A DNA stretch of 64,000 nucleotides from Burkholderiaceae bacterium (GTDB taxonomy: Bacteria; Pseudomonadota; Gammaproteobacteria; Burkholderiales; Burkholderiaceae_E): the NCBI GenBank assembly GCA_023954135.1, contig JAMLIN010000010.1, positions 1-64,000 on the forward strand, in the 5' to 3' direction. Position 1 is the first letter of the stretch. The number at the start of each line of letters is the position of its first letter. The translations under genes and the position numbers were made by a program. Positions 19,677-28,688 of the stretch are shown here, piece after piece. A model generated the notes under the pieces. That model worked only from the letters and a program-made list of their open reading frames with translations, was not told the origin of the DNA and did no database searches.

Positions 19677-20771
19677 TCAGGACTTGCGCAACACGATGAG
19701 ATCCGCGAGCTGCGCAAGGCGACCCGCCCTCTCGCCGAAGCCCGCGAGCGCGCGATGCGCCTCGTCGCGCAGGGCCATGGCGAGGGAGCGCGCCTCGTCG
19801 AGCCCCATCGCCGATACGTAGGTCGGCTTGCCGGCTTCGCCGTCCTTGCCGGCCGTCTTGCCGAGGGTCGCGCTGTCGCCCTCGACATCGAGGACGTCAT
19901 CGATGACCTGGAAGGCGAGGCCGACCGCATCGGCGTACGCATCGAGCGCGCGGCCGCCGGCCTCGTCGCCGCTGACCGCGGGCCCCGCCATCCAGCCCAG
20001 GCGGACCGAGGCGCGCAGCAGGGCGCCGGTCTTGCGCCGGTGCATCTGCTCGAGCGCCTCGCGCTCGAGGCGGCGCCCCACCGATTCGATGTCGATCGCC
20101 TGGCCGCCGACCATGCCGGCCGAACCGGCGGCGGCGGCCAGCTCCGTCACGAGCGCCGCCGTCGGCAGCCCGGGCTCGGCCAGCCCGGCCCGGCCGAGCA
20201 GGCCGAATGCCAGCGCCTGCAGGCCATCGCCGACCAGCATCGCGAGCGGCTCGTCGAAGGCGACGTGGACCGTGGGCCGGCCGCGGCGCAGATCGTCGTC
20301 GTCCATGCACGGCAGATCGTCATGGACCAGGGAATAGGCATGGATCAGCTCCACCGCGCAGGCCGCGGCCGACGTGGCCTGCGCGCTCGCGCCCGAGAGC
20401 TCGGCGCTCGCGTGCACCAGCAGGGGCCGGATCCGCTTGCCGCCGCCGAGACTCGCGTAGCGCATCGCCTCGTGCAGCCGGGCCGGGACGGCATCGGCCG
20501 GGGGCAGCGCATCGGCCAGCGCGGCCTCCACCCGGGCAGCGGTATCCCGGCACCAGGTCGCGAAATCCGGTGTTCCCGCTTCGGCCTGCGCCCCAGGAGT
20601 CTGCGCGGCAGAAACATCGCCGGCTGCAACGCGCGAGAAAACGGTCCATCGCGGCGCTGCCTCCTGCGCCCAGGGGGCCACCCTGGGCTTGTCGGCACCG
20701 CCACGCTGGCCTCGTTTTTCGCCCGTTTCGCTTCGACGGCTTCTGCCGCGCAGACTCCTATCGCTCGTCAT
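19677..20771 (-). CDS. ispA: (2E,6E)-farnesyl diphosphate synthase (polyprenyl synthetase)
   Basis: 364 residues if the ATG at 20771 is used. Condenses IPP with DMAPP and GPP to farnesyl diphosphate. The first Asp-rich motif ([17 protein letters not shown], residues 150-166) and the second ([13 protein letters not shown], near 291) are intact, with [10 protein letters not shown] at 109-118. The conserved region begins only near residue 69 (PDFATW), so there is a basic, low-similarity N-terminal extension of about 65 residues, or the true start is downstream. The chosen start overlaps the end of xseB by 14 bp and has GGGCGAGGG just upstream, consistent with translational coupling. Sits between xseB and dxs. 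Confidence 0.93.
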   Translation of the reverse strand: MTSDRSLRGRSRRSETGEKRGQRGGADKPRVAPWAQEAAPRWTVFSRVAAGDVSAAQTPGAQAEAGTPDFATWCRDTAARVEAALADALPPADAVPARLHEAMRYASLGGGKRIRPLLVHASAELSGASAQATSAAACAVELIHAYSLVHDDLPCMDDDDLRRGRPTVHVAFDEPLAMLVGDGLQALAFGLLGRAGLAEPGLPTAALVTELAAAAGSAGMVGGQAIDIESVGRRLEREALEQMHRRKTGALLRASVRLGWMAGPAVSGDEAGGRALDAYADAVGLAFQVIDDVLDVEGDSATLGKTAGKDGEAGKPTYVSAMGLDEARSLAMALRDEAHRALAGFGERAGRLAQLADLIVLRKS

Positions 20772-21036
20772 CGCCCTCGCCCCCGAGCGGCTTGAGGAGA
20801 TCGGCCTCGAGGATGCGGACCTGCTGCTGGATCACCGCGAGGCTTTCGCGGCAACGCGCGACCAGCTCCGCCCCGCGACGATAGGCGGCAAGCGATTCCT
20901 CGAGGCTGAGGGTGCCGGCCTCCATCCGCTCGACGATGGCTTCGAGCTCGCTCACCGCGGCTTCGAACGCGATCGGCTCGGCCGATGCGGCAGAGGCCTG
21001 GTCGGGGGTGGCGGGTTCCTGGGATCTGCTGGGCAT
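20758..21036 (-). CDS. xseB: Exodeoxyribonuclease VII small subunit
   Basis: 92 residues from the ATG at 21036; longer in-frame starts add unconserved sequence. Partner of XseA in the nuclease that degrades single-stranded DNA to oligonucleotides. The family core FEAAVSELEAIVERMEAGTL, then SLEESLAAYRRGAELVARC, is clear. No strong ribosome site is visible at this start. The gene is first of xseB-ispA-dxs and overlaps ispA by 14 bp. Confidence 0.93.
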   Translation of the reverse strand: MPSRSQEPATPDQASAASAEPIAFEAAVSELEAIVERMEAGTLSLEESLAAYRRGAELVARCRESLAVIQQQVRILEADLLKPLGGEGDDER

Positions 21037-21290
21037 GGATTCGGGTCGACGATGGCCGCGGCGGCTGCGCGTCTCGCGCGGCGCCCAGCACTCCTGAAGA
21101 ATGGATTTTACTGCGATCGGCACCGGACCTGTCGCAAGCCCCCGGGAAGGCTCCGTCAGGCCCTCGTGCCCGCCCCCGGGGCATGGCATTTCGGGTATCC
21201 TTGGCCCCCTTCGAGCCGGGAGCCCGCCTTGCGCGGCGCGCTCGCCCGGCGTGGCTTGATCCCGTCCTTCGATCTTTCTGGAGGATCAGA

Positions 21291-22397
21291 ATGTCGGATC
21301 TGGGTCGGCGCGAGCTGCTGACGCCCTCGCGCGCGCAACTCCCCGTTTCCGCCTACTTCGACGACGCCCTCCTCGCCCGGGAACTCGAGATCCTGTTCCG
21401 ACGCGGGCCGGGCTACGTCGGCCATGAACTGATGGTCCCCGAACCGGGTGACTACCAGACCCTGGCCGCCGAGCACGAGGGCCGGGTGCTCGTGCGCAGC
21501 GAGCGCGACGTGGAGCTGCTCTCGAACGTCTGCCGCCATCGTCAAGCGATCATGCTCAACGGCCGCGGCAACACCGGCAACATCGTGTGCCCTCTGCATC
21601 GCTGGACCTACAACCTGCGCGGCGAGCTGCTGGGCGCCCCGCATTTTCGCGATCAGCCCTGCGCGAGCCTCGCCCGCAGTCCGCTGCAGAGCTGGCGCGG
21701 CATGCTGTTCGACGGGCCGCGCGACATCGCCGCCGACCTGCAGGCGGTCGGGCTCGAGGACACGATCGACTTCGGCGGGTTCATGCTGAGCCATGTCGAG
21801 ATCCACGAGTGCGAATACAACTGGAAGACCTTCCTCGAGGTCTACCTGGAGGACTACCACGTCGGGCCGTTCCATCCCGGGCTCGGAAAGTTCGTTTCCT
21901 GCGACGACCTCGAATGGACCTTCGGCGACTGGTTCTCGGTCCAGACGGTCGGCCTGCACGAAGGCCTGCGCAAGCCGGGCTCGCCCGCCTACCGGCGCTG
22001 GCACGAGGAAGTGATCCGCAACTGCAACGGCGAGCTGCCGCGCTTCGGGGCCGTCTGGCTCGCCTACTATCCGAACATCATGGTGGAGTACTACCCCAAC
22101 GTACTCGTCATCTCGAGCCTGATTCCGCGCGGGCCGCAGCGCACCACGAACATCGTCGAGTTCTACTATCCCGAGGAGATCGCGCTCTTCGAGCCCGACT
22201 TCGTGGCCGCCGAGCGCGCCGCCTACATGGAGACCTGCGTCGAGGACGACGAGATCGCCCTGCGGATGGACGCCGGCCGCCGCGCCCTGCTCGCCCGCGG
22301 GCGCAACGAGACCGGCCCGTACCAGAGCCCGATGGAGGACGGCATGCAGCACTTCCACGAGTTCTATCGCCGCCACATCGATCTCGGAGACCGCTGA
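21291..22397 (+). CDS. Rieske non-heme iron oxygenase, alpha subunit
   Basis: 368 residues; ATG at 21291 with GGAGG just upstream. Rieske [2Fe-2S] ligands are Cys81-x-His83 and Cys100-x2-His103 (CRH and CPLH). The catalytic domain has the mononuclear iron motif with His190 and His195 in EDYHVGPFH, and an acidic EDDE stretch near the C-terminus for the third ligand. This family hydroxylates aromatic rings or demethylates small amines. No reductase, ferredoxin or beta subunit gene is next to it, so electrons must come from a partner elsewhere. It overlaps the following rhodanese gene by one base (TGATG), which implies coupled expression. Substrate unknown. Confidence 0.92.
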   Translation: MSDLGRRELLTPSRAQLPVSAYFDDALLARELEILFRRGPGYVGHELMVPEPGDYQTLAAEHEGRVLVRSERDVELLSNVCRHRQAIMLNGRGNTGNIVCPLHRWTYNLRGELLGAPHFRDQPCASLARSPLQSWRGMLFDGPRDIAADLQAVGLEDTIDFGGFMLSHVEIHECEYNWKTFLEVYLEDYHVGPFHPGLGKFVSCDDLEWTFGDWFSVQTVGLHEGLRKPGSPAYRRWHEEVIRNCNGELPRFGAVWLAYYPNIMVEYYPNVLVISSLIPRGPQRTTNIVEFYYPEEIALFEPDFVAAERAAYMETCVEDDEIALRMDAGRRALLARGRNETGPYQSPMEDGMQHFHEFYRRHIDLGDR

Positions 22398-23254
22398 TGC
22401 GCTGGACCACCCTGATCGAGGTCGAGGAACTCGCGATGCGCCTGGACGACTGCATCGTCGTCGATTGCCGCCACGATCTCGCCGACCCCGATGCCGGCCA
22501 TCGCGCCTGGCGGGCAGGCCGGATTCCCGGTGCCCGTTTTTTGCACCAGGACCACGATCTTGCCAGCCCGGTGGGACCACGCACCGGCCGCCATCCTCTG
22601 CCGGACCCGGCGAAGCTGCGTCGCCTGCTGGGTGATATCGGGCTCGATGAAGGCAGGCAACTCGTCGCCTACGACAACGCCGGCGGCGCGACGGCTGCCC
22701 GGCTCTGGTGGCTTGCCCGCTCGATCGGCCATGAAGCGGTCGCCGTGCTCGACGGCGGCCTGGGCGCATGGCAGGCGGCCGGCTATCCGGTCGAGAGCGG
22801 CGAAGCCACGGCTCCGCGGCGCGCACCGGCCGACCCCGGGCAGCGCGAACCGCTGGCGCGCTGGGTGGACGTCGATGCGATCGAGCGCAACCTCTCGCAG
22901 CCGTCGCTGACCTTGATCGATGCGCGCACTGCCGAGCGCTACCGGGGAGAGGCCGAGCCGATCGATCCGGTGGCCGGGCATATCCCGGGCGCGCTGAGCC
23001 GTCCGCTCGCCCTGAATCTGCGCCCCGACGGACGCTTCCTGCCCGCTCCCATCCTGCGACAGGCCTTCACCGACCTCCTCGGCGACCGCCCGCCGAAAGC
23101 CGTCGTCCACTACTGCGGTTCCGGGGTCAGCGCCTGCCAGAACCTGCTCGCGATGGAGCACGCCGGCCTGCACGGGTCGATGCTGTACCCCGGCTCATGG
23201 AGCCAGTGGTGCAGTGACCCGGCCCGCCCCGTGGCCACCGGCGAAGGCACCTAG
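22397..23254 (+). CDS. sseA: Sulfurtransferase (two-domain rhodanese, SseA-like)
   Basis: 285 residues. Moves sulfane sulfur from 3-mercaptopyruvate or thiosulfate to an acceptor. Two rhodanese domains: the first (residues 1-125) with VDCRHDLADPDAGHRAW and no catalytic Cys, the second with the active loop starting at Cys240 in HYCGSGVSACQ. The CGSGVS loop resembles mercaptopyruvate sulfurtransferase (CGSGVT) more than thiosulfate rhodanese. The ATG overlaps the stop of the Rieske gene. Its 3' end overlaps the convergent dienelactone hydrolase gene by 4 bp. A role in supplying sulfur to the iron-sulfur oxygenase is possible but only suggested by position. Confidence 0.92.
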   Translation: MRWTTLIEVEELAMRLDDCIVVDCRHDLADPDAGHRAWRAGRIPGARFLHQDHDLASPVGPRTGRHPLPDPAKLRRLLGDIGLDEGRQLVAYDNAGGATAARLWWLARSIGHEAVAVLDGGLGAWQAAGYPVESGEATAPRRAPADPGQREPLARWVDVDAIERNLSQPSLTLIDARTAERYRGEAEPIDPVAGHIPGALSRPLALNLRPDGRFLPAPILRQAFTDLLGDRPPKAVVHYCGSGVSACQNLLAMEHAGLHGSMLYPGSWSQWCSDPARPVATGEGT

Positions 23255-24132
23255 ACTCCATTCGATTTCATCCAGGCGAGGCAACGGCGCCAGCCGTCGG
23301 CCGCGGCCTCCGCCCGGTAGCTGGGTCGGTAGTCGGCGTGGAAGGCGTGCGGCGCCTCCGGATAGACCACGAACTCCGATGCCCTGGCGGCCGCGCCACC
23401 GGCGGCGAGTCGCCGTTTCATCTCCTCGACCGTGTCGAGCGGAATGCCCTGGTCGGCACCACCGTACAGGCCCAGCACCGGCGCATGGAGCGAGGCGGCG
23501 ACGTCGGCCGGGTGCTTCGGCGTGTTCCCGGTCGGCTCCGATACCAGCCGGCCATACCATGCCACGCCGGCCTTCAGCTTCGGCTGGTGGGCCGAGTAGA
23601 GCCAGACGATGCGCCCACCCCAGCAGAATCCGGTGATGCCGAGCCTGCTCGCGTCCGCATCCTGGCCGCCGGCCCACTGCACCACCGCATCGAGATCGCC
23701 CATGACCTGCGCGTCGGGCACCTTCGAGACGATCTTGCTGACCAGCTCGGGAATCGACGATTCCGCGCTCGGATCGCCCTGCCGGAAATAGAGCTCCGGC
23801 GCGACCGCCATGTAGCCCTCGCGGGCGAAGCGGCGACAGACGTCGCGGATGTGCTCATGGACGCCGAAGATCTCCTGGATGACCAGCACCACCGGAACGC
23901 CGCTGCGCCCCTCGGGCCGGGCCCAGTAGACGGGAAGGCCGTCGGCCCCCACCGGCACCCGCGCCGAGCCGGTCGCGAGCCCCGTATCGGGCGTGGTGAT
24001 CGTCTGCGCCAGCAACGTCCCGGTGGGTGCCACCGCCACCGCGAATCCGCCCGCGATCGAACCGAGCATGAAGCCCCGACGGTCGATCGGCGACCCGGGG
24101 GCAAGCGATTGCAGTTCTTCCTGGATGTGCAT
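23251..24132 (-). CDS. Dienelactone hydrolase family protein with Tat signal
   Basis: 293 residues from the ATG at 24132, with AGGAGG about 6 nt upstream. An N-terminal DRRGFMLGS (Arg18-Arg19) followed by a hydrophobic stretch ending in LLAQ is a Tat export signal. The alpha/beta-hydrolase nucleophile is Cys170 in GFCWGGR, as in dienelactone hydrolases, and the His is in APHAFHADYRP near the C-terminus. Family enzymes open lactones in chloro-aromatic breakdown, but many paralogues have other ester substrates. It lies 58 bp after polA in the same direction, so it may share its transcript. Confidence 0.9.
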   Translation of the reverse strand: MHIQEELQSLAPGSPIDRRGFMLGSIAGGFAVAVAPTGTLLAQTITTPDTGLATGSARVPVGADGLPVYWARPEGRSGVPVVLVIQEIFGVHEHIRDVCRRFAREGYMAVAPELYFRQGDPSAESSIPELVSKIVSKVPDAQVMGDLDAVVQWAGGQDADASRLGITGFCWGGRIVWLYSAHQPKLKAGVAWYGRLVSEPTGNTPKHPADVAASLHAPVLGLYGGADQGIPLDTVEEMKRRLAAGGAAARASEFVVYPEAPHAFHADYRPSYRAEAAADGWRRCLAWMKSNGV

Positions 24133-24190
24133 CTCGAACCTCCTGCCTGAATCGGAGTGGTCAACGACGCCGACAGGCGGCGCCCGGACC

Positions 24191-26944
24191 TCAGTGTGCC
24201 TTGTCCCAGTCGGGACCGACACCCGTTTCGACCACAAGGGGCACCGACAGGGTCGCCACGCCGGTCATGAGCTCGGGAATCCTTGCCCGGACATCGTCGA
24301 GCTCGGCCTGCGGCACCTCGAGCACGAGCTCGTCATGCACCTGCATGACGAGGCGGGTTCGCGCCCCGGTGCCGTCGAGCCAGTCCTGCACCGCGATCAT
24401 CGCCATCTTGATGAGATCGGCGGCAGTGCCCTGCATCGGGGCGTTGATCGCCGCCCGCTCGGCCGCCTGGCGGCGCGGCCCGTTCGGACTGTTGATCTCG
24501 GCAAGCCAGAGGCGCCGGCCGAACACCGTCTCCACATAGCCTTGCGCCTTCGCGAGACGCCGGGTCTCGTCCATGTAGGCGGCCACCCCGGGGTAGCGGC
24601 TGAAATAGCGCTCGATGTAGGTCTTGGCCGCGTCGCGCTCGATGCCGAGGTTGCTGGCGAGGCCGTAGGCGCTCATGCCGTAGATCAGCCCGAAATTGAT
24701 CACCTTGGCGAGCCGGCGCTGGTCGGCGCCGACCTCCTCGGGCGGAACGCCGAAGATCTCGCCGGCGGTCGCCCGGTGGATGTCCAGGCCCTGCTCGAAG
24801 GCACTGCGCAGGCTCGCATCGCCCGAGATGTGCGCCATGATCCGCAGCTCGATCTGCGAATAGTCGCAGGACACGATCACCGAACCGGGCGATGCCACGA
24901 AGGCCTCGCGGATGCGGCGTCCCTCCGGGGTCCGGATCGGGATGTTCTGCAGGTTCGGGTCGGTCGAGGCGAGTCGCCCGGTCACCGCGGTCGCCTGCGA
25001 GTAGTTGGTATGGACCCGCCCCGTGCGCGGATCGATCATGCGCGGCAGCTTGTCGGTATAGGTGCTCTTCAACTTCGCGACACCGCGGTACTCGAGCACG
25101 AGCCGCGGCAGCGGATAGTCCTCGGCGAGCCTGCCCAGCACTTCCTCGTCGGTGGACGGGCTGCCGCTGGCGGTTTTCTTGTGAACCGGCAGGGCGAGGC
25201 GATCGAAGAGGATCTCGCCGAGCTGCTTCGGGGAATTCAGGTTGAACGCCTGGCCGGCGGCCTCGTGGGCCTTCTGCTCGAGCGCGAGCATCTGTCGTCC
25301 GAGCGAATCCGATTGCGCGACCAGGGCGTCGGCATCGATCAGCACGCCATTGCGCTCGACGCGCTGCAGCACCCGCATCGTCGGCATCTCGATGTCCCGG
25401 TAGATCCGCAACAGACGCTCGTCGGCCGCGATGTCGGGGTACAGCCGCAGGTGCAGCTGCAGGGTCACGTCGGCGTCCTCGGCCGCATACGCCGTCGCCC
25501 GTTCGATCTCCACCTGGGAGAACGGGATCTGCTTCGCCCCCTTGCCCGCCACTTCCGCGTAGGTGATCGTGCGCCGGTCGAGATGGCGGGCGGCGAGCGA
25601 GTCCATGTCGTGCGAGCGATGCGCCTCCAGCACATAGCTCTGCAGCAGGGTGTCGTGCTCGATGCCGGCGAGCCTGACGCCGTGATTCTCGAGCACATGC
25701 ATGTCGTACTTGAGGTTCTGGCCGACCTTCTTCGCCGCCGGATCCTCGAGCCAGTCGCGCAGCCGGCCCAGCACCTCGTCGACCGACAGCTGCTGCAGTG
25801 CGCCGGCGTAGTCGTGGCCCATCGGCACGTAGCAGGCCCTGCCCGGCTCGATCGACAGGGACAGGCCGACCAGGCGGGCGAGCATCGGATCGAGCGAGGT
25901 GGTCTCGGTGTCGAAGGCCACCAGCGCGGCGCCCCGGATCATCGCGATCCAGCGATCGAGGTCGGCCATCGCGAGGATCGTCTCGTATTCCGGCGCGGCT
26001 TCGTCGGCATCCGCCGCCGGAGCTGTCCCGGTCCCGGTATCGGCGGCCGCGAGCTTGTCCTCGACGTCGCGCAGCCAGGTCCGGAAGCTGCAGCGCTCGA
26101 AGAGCGTCCGCAGCTCGGCCGGGGACTCGTCGGCGAAGCCGAGGCCGCCGTCGAGATCGGCGATCTCGGCCGGCAGCTCGCAGTCGAGCTTGACCGTCAC
26201 CAGCTCCCGGGCGACGGGCAGCCAGTCGAGGGCGGCGCGCAGGTTCTCGCCGACCTTGCCCGGAATCTCGTCGGCATGGGCGATGATCCCGTCGAGCGAG
26301 CCGTATTTCCCCAGCCACTTCACGGCCGTCTTGGGGCCCACCTTGTCGACGCCGGGAACGTTGTCGACCGCATCGCCCACCAGGGAGAGCCAGTCCACGA
26401 TCCTGGAGGGCGGCACGCCGAACTTCGCCTCGACCGCCGCCGGGTCGAGCCACTCGATGGCCCCGACGTCGCGGGGCATGGTGTTGAACAGGGTCACCCG
26501 CTCGTCGACGAGCTGGGCTAGATCCTTGTCGCCGGTCGACACCAGGGTCCGGTCGCCCCGGGCGGTGGCCCGGGCCGCCAGGGTCCCGATGACGTCGTCG
26601 GCCTCGAGCCCGGGCAGCATCACCAGTGGCCAGCCGAGCGCCCTCACCAACTCATGGATGACCGGGATCTGGCGACGCAGGTCCTCGGGCATCGCCGCCC
26701 GGTTCGCCTTGTATTCCGGATAGATGTCGTCGCGGAAGGTCTTGCCCGGGGGATCGAAGACGACGGCCCCGTGGGTGGCGCCGCGATTCAATTTTGCGTC
26801 GGCGCGCAGACGCCGTAGCATTGCGACCATGCCGTAGATCGCACCGGTCGGTTCGCCGTCCCGGCTGCGCATGTCGGGCAACGCATGAAAGGCGCGGTAG
26901 AGAAAACTGGACCCGTCGACCAGCAGGAGCGTTTTTTCGGTCAT
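24191..26944 (-). CDS. polA: DNA polymerase I
   Basis: 917 residues, normal size. Three domains: 5' nuclease (MTEKTLLLVDGSSFLYRAFH at the start, LEADDVIGTLA), 3'-5' exonuclease and polymerase. Proofreading residues are all present: DTET at about 343, the N-x3-D of VGQNLKYDMH, and YAAED. Polymerase motifs A (CDYSQIELR, about 692), B (KVINFGLIYG) and C (QVHDE, about 869) are intact. The ATG at 26942-26944 shares two bases with the ATG of the divergent LOG gene (CATG), so each gene's promoter must lie within the other's coding region or the transcripts are nearly leaderless. Next on this strand is the dienelactone hydrolase gene. Confidence 0.98.
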   Translation of the reverse strand: MTEKTLLLVDGSSFLYRAFHALPDMRSRDGEPTGAIYGMVAMLRRLRADAKLNRGATHGAVVFDPPGKTFRDDIYPEYKANRAAMPEDLRRQIPVIHELVRALGWPLVMLPGLEADDVIGTLAARATARGDRTLVSTGDKDLAQLVDERVTLFNTMPRDVGAIEWLDPAAVEAKFGVPPSRIVDWLSLVGDAVDNVPGVDKVGPKTAVKWLGKYGSLDGIIAHADEIPGKVGENLRAALDWLPVARELVTVKLDCELPAEIADLDGGLGFADESPAELRTLFERCSFRTWLRDVEDKLAAADTGTGTAPAADADEAAPEYETILAMADLDRWIAMIRGAALVAFDTETTSLDPMLARLVGLSLSIEPGRACYVPMGHDYAGALQQLSVDEVLGRLRDWLEDPAAKKVGQNLKYDMHVLENHGVRLAGIEHDTLLQSYVLEAHRSHDMDSLAARHLDRRTITYAEVAGKGAKQIPFSQVEIERATAYAAEDADVTLQLHLRLYPDIAADERLLRIYRDIEMPTMRVLQRVERNGVLIDADALVAQSDSLGRQMLALEQKAHEAAGQAFNLNSPKQLGEILFDRLALPVHKKTASGSPSTDEEVLGRLAEDYPLPRLVLEYRGVAKLKSTYTDKLPRMIDPRTGRVHTNYSQATAVTGRLASTDPNLQNIPIRTPEGRRIREAFVASPGSVIVSCDYSQIELRIMAHISGDASLRSAFEQGLDIHRATAGEIFGVPPEEVGADQRRLAKVINFGLIYGMSAYGLASNLGIERDAAKTYIERYFSRYPGVAAYMDETRRLAKAQGYVETVFGRRLWLAEINSPNGPRRQAAERAAINAPMQGTAADLIKMAMIAVQDWLDGTGARTRLVMQVHDELVLEVPQAELDDVRARIPELMTGVATLSVPLVVETGVGPDWDKAH

Positions 26945-27677
26945 GTCCCGTAGCAAGCATATTCCGCAACTGCGAGAGATCGCGAGCAGCGAGCGGTCGA
27001 CCACGCTCAAGGCGCGCGAGTCGTGGCATATCCTCGGGATTATCTCAGAGTTCATCGAGGCGACCGAGAAACTCGCCTCGATCCGCCCGGCGGTGTCCAT
27101 CTTCGGCAGCGCCCGGATTCCGCCGGGTCATCGCTGGTACGAGACGACCGTCGAGATCTCGCGCCGGCTCTCGGATGCCGGCTTCGCGGTGGTCTCGGGC
27201 GGCGGCCCGGGCATCATGGAAGCGGCCAACCGGGGCGCCCACGAAGGCGCATCCCCGTCGATCGGGCTCAACATCCAGCTTCCCTTCGAGACCCACGGCA
27301 ATCCCTACCAGGATGTCTCGCTGAACTTCCGCCATTTCTTCGCGCGCAAGGTCGCGTTCGCCAAGTACGCGACCGCCTTCGTCGCGGTGCCGGGCGGCTT
27401 CGGCACCCTGGACGAGCTCTTCGAGGTCCTGACCCTGATCCAGACCGGGATGGGCCGCCGCATCCCGGTGATCCTGATCGACTCCGCCTACTGGGGCGGC
27501 CTGATCGACTGGATGCGCGGGTCGCTGCTCGCCCATGGCATGATCGCGGCTGAAGACATCGACCTGATCGAGATCACCGACGACCCCGCACGGGTCGTCG
27601 ATGCGATCTTCGACTTCTACCAGAAGCGCGGCTTCGAGACGACGTCCGAAGAACGCCAGTCCCTTCTCTACCTCTGA
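26943..27677 (+). CDS. LOG family (cytokinin riboside 5'-monophosphate phosphoribohydrolase-like) protein
   Basis: 244 residues. LOG enzymes cleave nucleoside monophosphates such as AMP or cytokinin nucleotides at the N-glycosidic bond. The two signatures are VSGGGPGIMEAANRGAHEG and PGGFGTLDELFEV. The N-terminal part up to EATEKLASIRPAVSIFGSAR makes it the longer type of the family. A GGAG site lies 13 nt before the ATG, a little far. The ATG overlaps polA's ATG head to head. Followed after 27 bp by thrB in the same direction. Confidence 0.92.
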   Translation: MSRSKHIPQLREIASSERSTTLKARESWHILGIISEFIEATEKLASIRPAVSIFGSARIPPGHRWYETTVEISRRLSDAGFAVVSGGGPGIMEAANRGAHEGASPSIGLNIQLPFETHGNPYQDVSLNFRHFFARKVAFAKYATAFVAVPGGFGTLDELFEVLTLIQTGMGRRIPVILIDSAYWGGLIDWMRGSLLAHGMIAAEDIDLIEITDDPARVVDAIFDFYQKRGFETTSEERQSLLYL

Positions 27678-27704
27678 GCCGGCTCCGGCCGGCCCGATGC
27701 TGCG

Positions 27705-28682
27705 ATGGCGGTGTTCACCCAGGTTTCTGCCGATGAGCTTACCCGCTGGCTCGAAGGCTACGAGCTCGGCAGGCTGATCCGGTTCGAGGGCATCGCCTCG
27801 GGCATCGAGAACAGCAACTTCTTCGTCGACACCGATGCGGGGCGCTTCGTGCTCACCCTGTTCGAGGTGCTAGGCGCCGATCAGCTGCCGTTCTACCTGC
27901 GCCTGATGCAGCATCTGGCCGCCCGCGGCATCCCCTGTCCCGATCCGGTGCCCGATCGCGGCGGACGGCTGTTCGGCAGCCTCAACGGCAGGCCGGCGGC
28001 GCTGGTCACCCGGCTTGCCGGTCATGTCGAGATGGATCCCGGCCCCAGGCACTGCGCGCTGATCGGCACGCTGACCGCCCGGATGCATGCGGCGGCGGCC
28101 GATTTCGAGGGTGGCCTGCCGAACCTGCGCGGCCTGCCCTGGTGGTTCGAGGTGGCGCCGGCGGTACGCCCCTTCCTCGATGCCGGCCAGCGCCGCATCC
28201 TCGATGACGAGCTCCTCGCCCAGCGGCGCTTCGCCGCGACCCCCGCCTACCGCGCGCTCGGCCGCAGCCCGGTGCATGCGGACCTGTTCCGCGACAACGT
28301 CCTTTTCGAGGCCCCGCCCGACGGCCCGCGGCTCGGCGGGGTGATCGACTTCTATTTCGCCGGCGTCGACACCTGGCTCTACGACCTGGCCGTCGCCGTC
28401 AACGACTGGTGCATCGACGAGGACAGCGGCGCGCTCGAGCCGGCGCGCGCCGATGCGATGCTTGCCGCCTACCGGGCCGAACGTGCTTTCACCGAGGCAG
28501 AGCTCGAGGCCTGGCCGATGATGCTGCGGGCCGCGGCCTTGCGCTTCTGGCTGTCGAGACTCTTCGACTACCATCGGCCGCGGCCGGCGGAGATGGTCAC
28601 ACCGAAGGATCCCTCCCACTTCGAGCGGATCCTGCGCGCTCGCCGGTCCAGGGAGGGGCGTATCCACGCCCTTCCCGCCTGA
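27705..28682 (+). CDS. thrB: Homoserine kinase (aminoglycoside-phosphotransferase-like type)
   Basis: 325 residues. Phosphorylates homoserine with ATP in threonine synthesis. It belongs to the ThrB type found in beta- and some other proteobacteria, which has an APH/choline-kinase fold rather than the GHMP fold of E. coli ThrB. Seen: MAVFTQVSADELTRWL, GIASGIENSNFFVDT, the catalytic loop VHADLFRDNVLF and the metal site GVIDFYFAG. It lies between the LOG gene and a BPSS1780-type membrane protein gene (6-bp gap), the usual Burkholderiales order, with uvrD beyond. Confidence 0.95.
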   Translation: MAVFTQVSADELTRWLEGYELGRLIRFEGIASGIENSNFFVDTDAGRFVLTLFEVLGADQLPFYLRLMQHLAARGIPCPDPVPDRGGRLFGSLNGRPAALVTRLAGHVEMDPGPRHCALIGTLTARMHAAAADFEGGLPNLRGLPWWFEVAPAVRPFLDAGQRRILDDELLAQRRFAATPAYRALGRSPVHADLFRDNVLFEAPPDGPRLGGVIDFYFAGVDTWLYDLAVAVNDWCIDEDSGALEPARADAMLAAYRAERAFTEAELEAWPMMLRAAALRFWLSRLFDYHRPRPAEMVTPKDPSHFERILRARRSREGRIHALPA

Positions 28683-28688
28683 CGCCAG

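Noticed and set aside
23993..26521. An 842-codon open frame opposite polA
   Set aside because: Same reason: shadow of polA, biased composition, no motifs.
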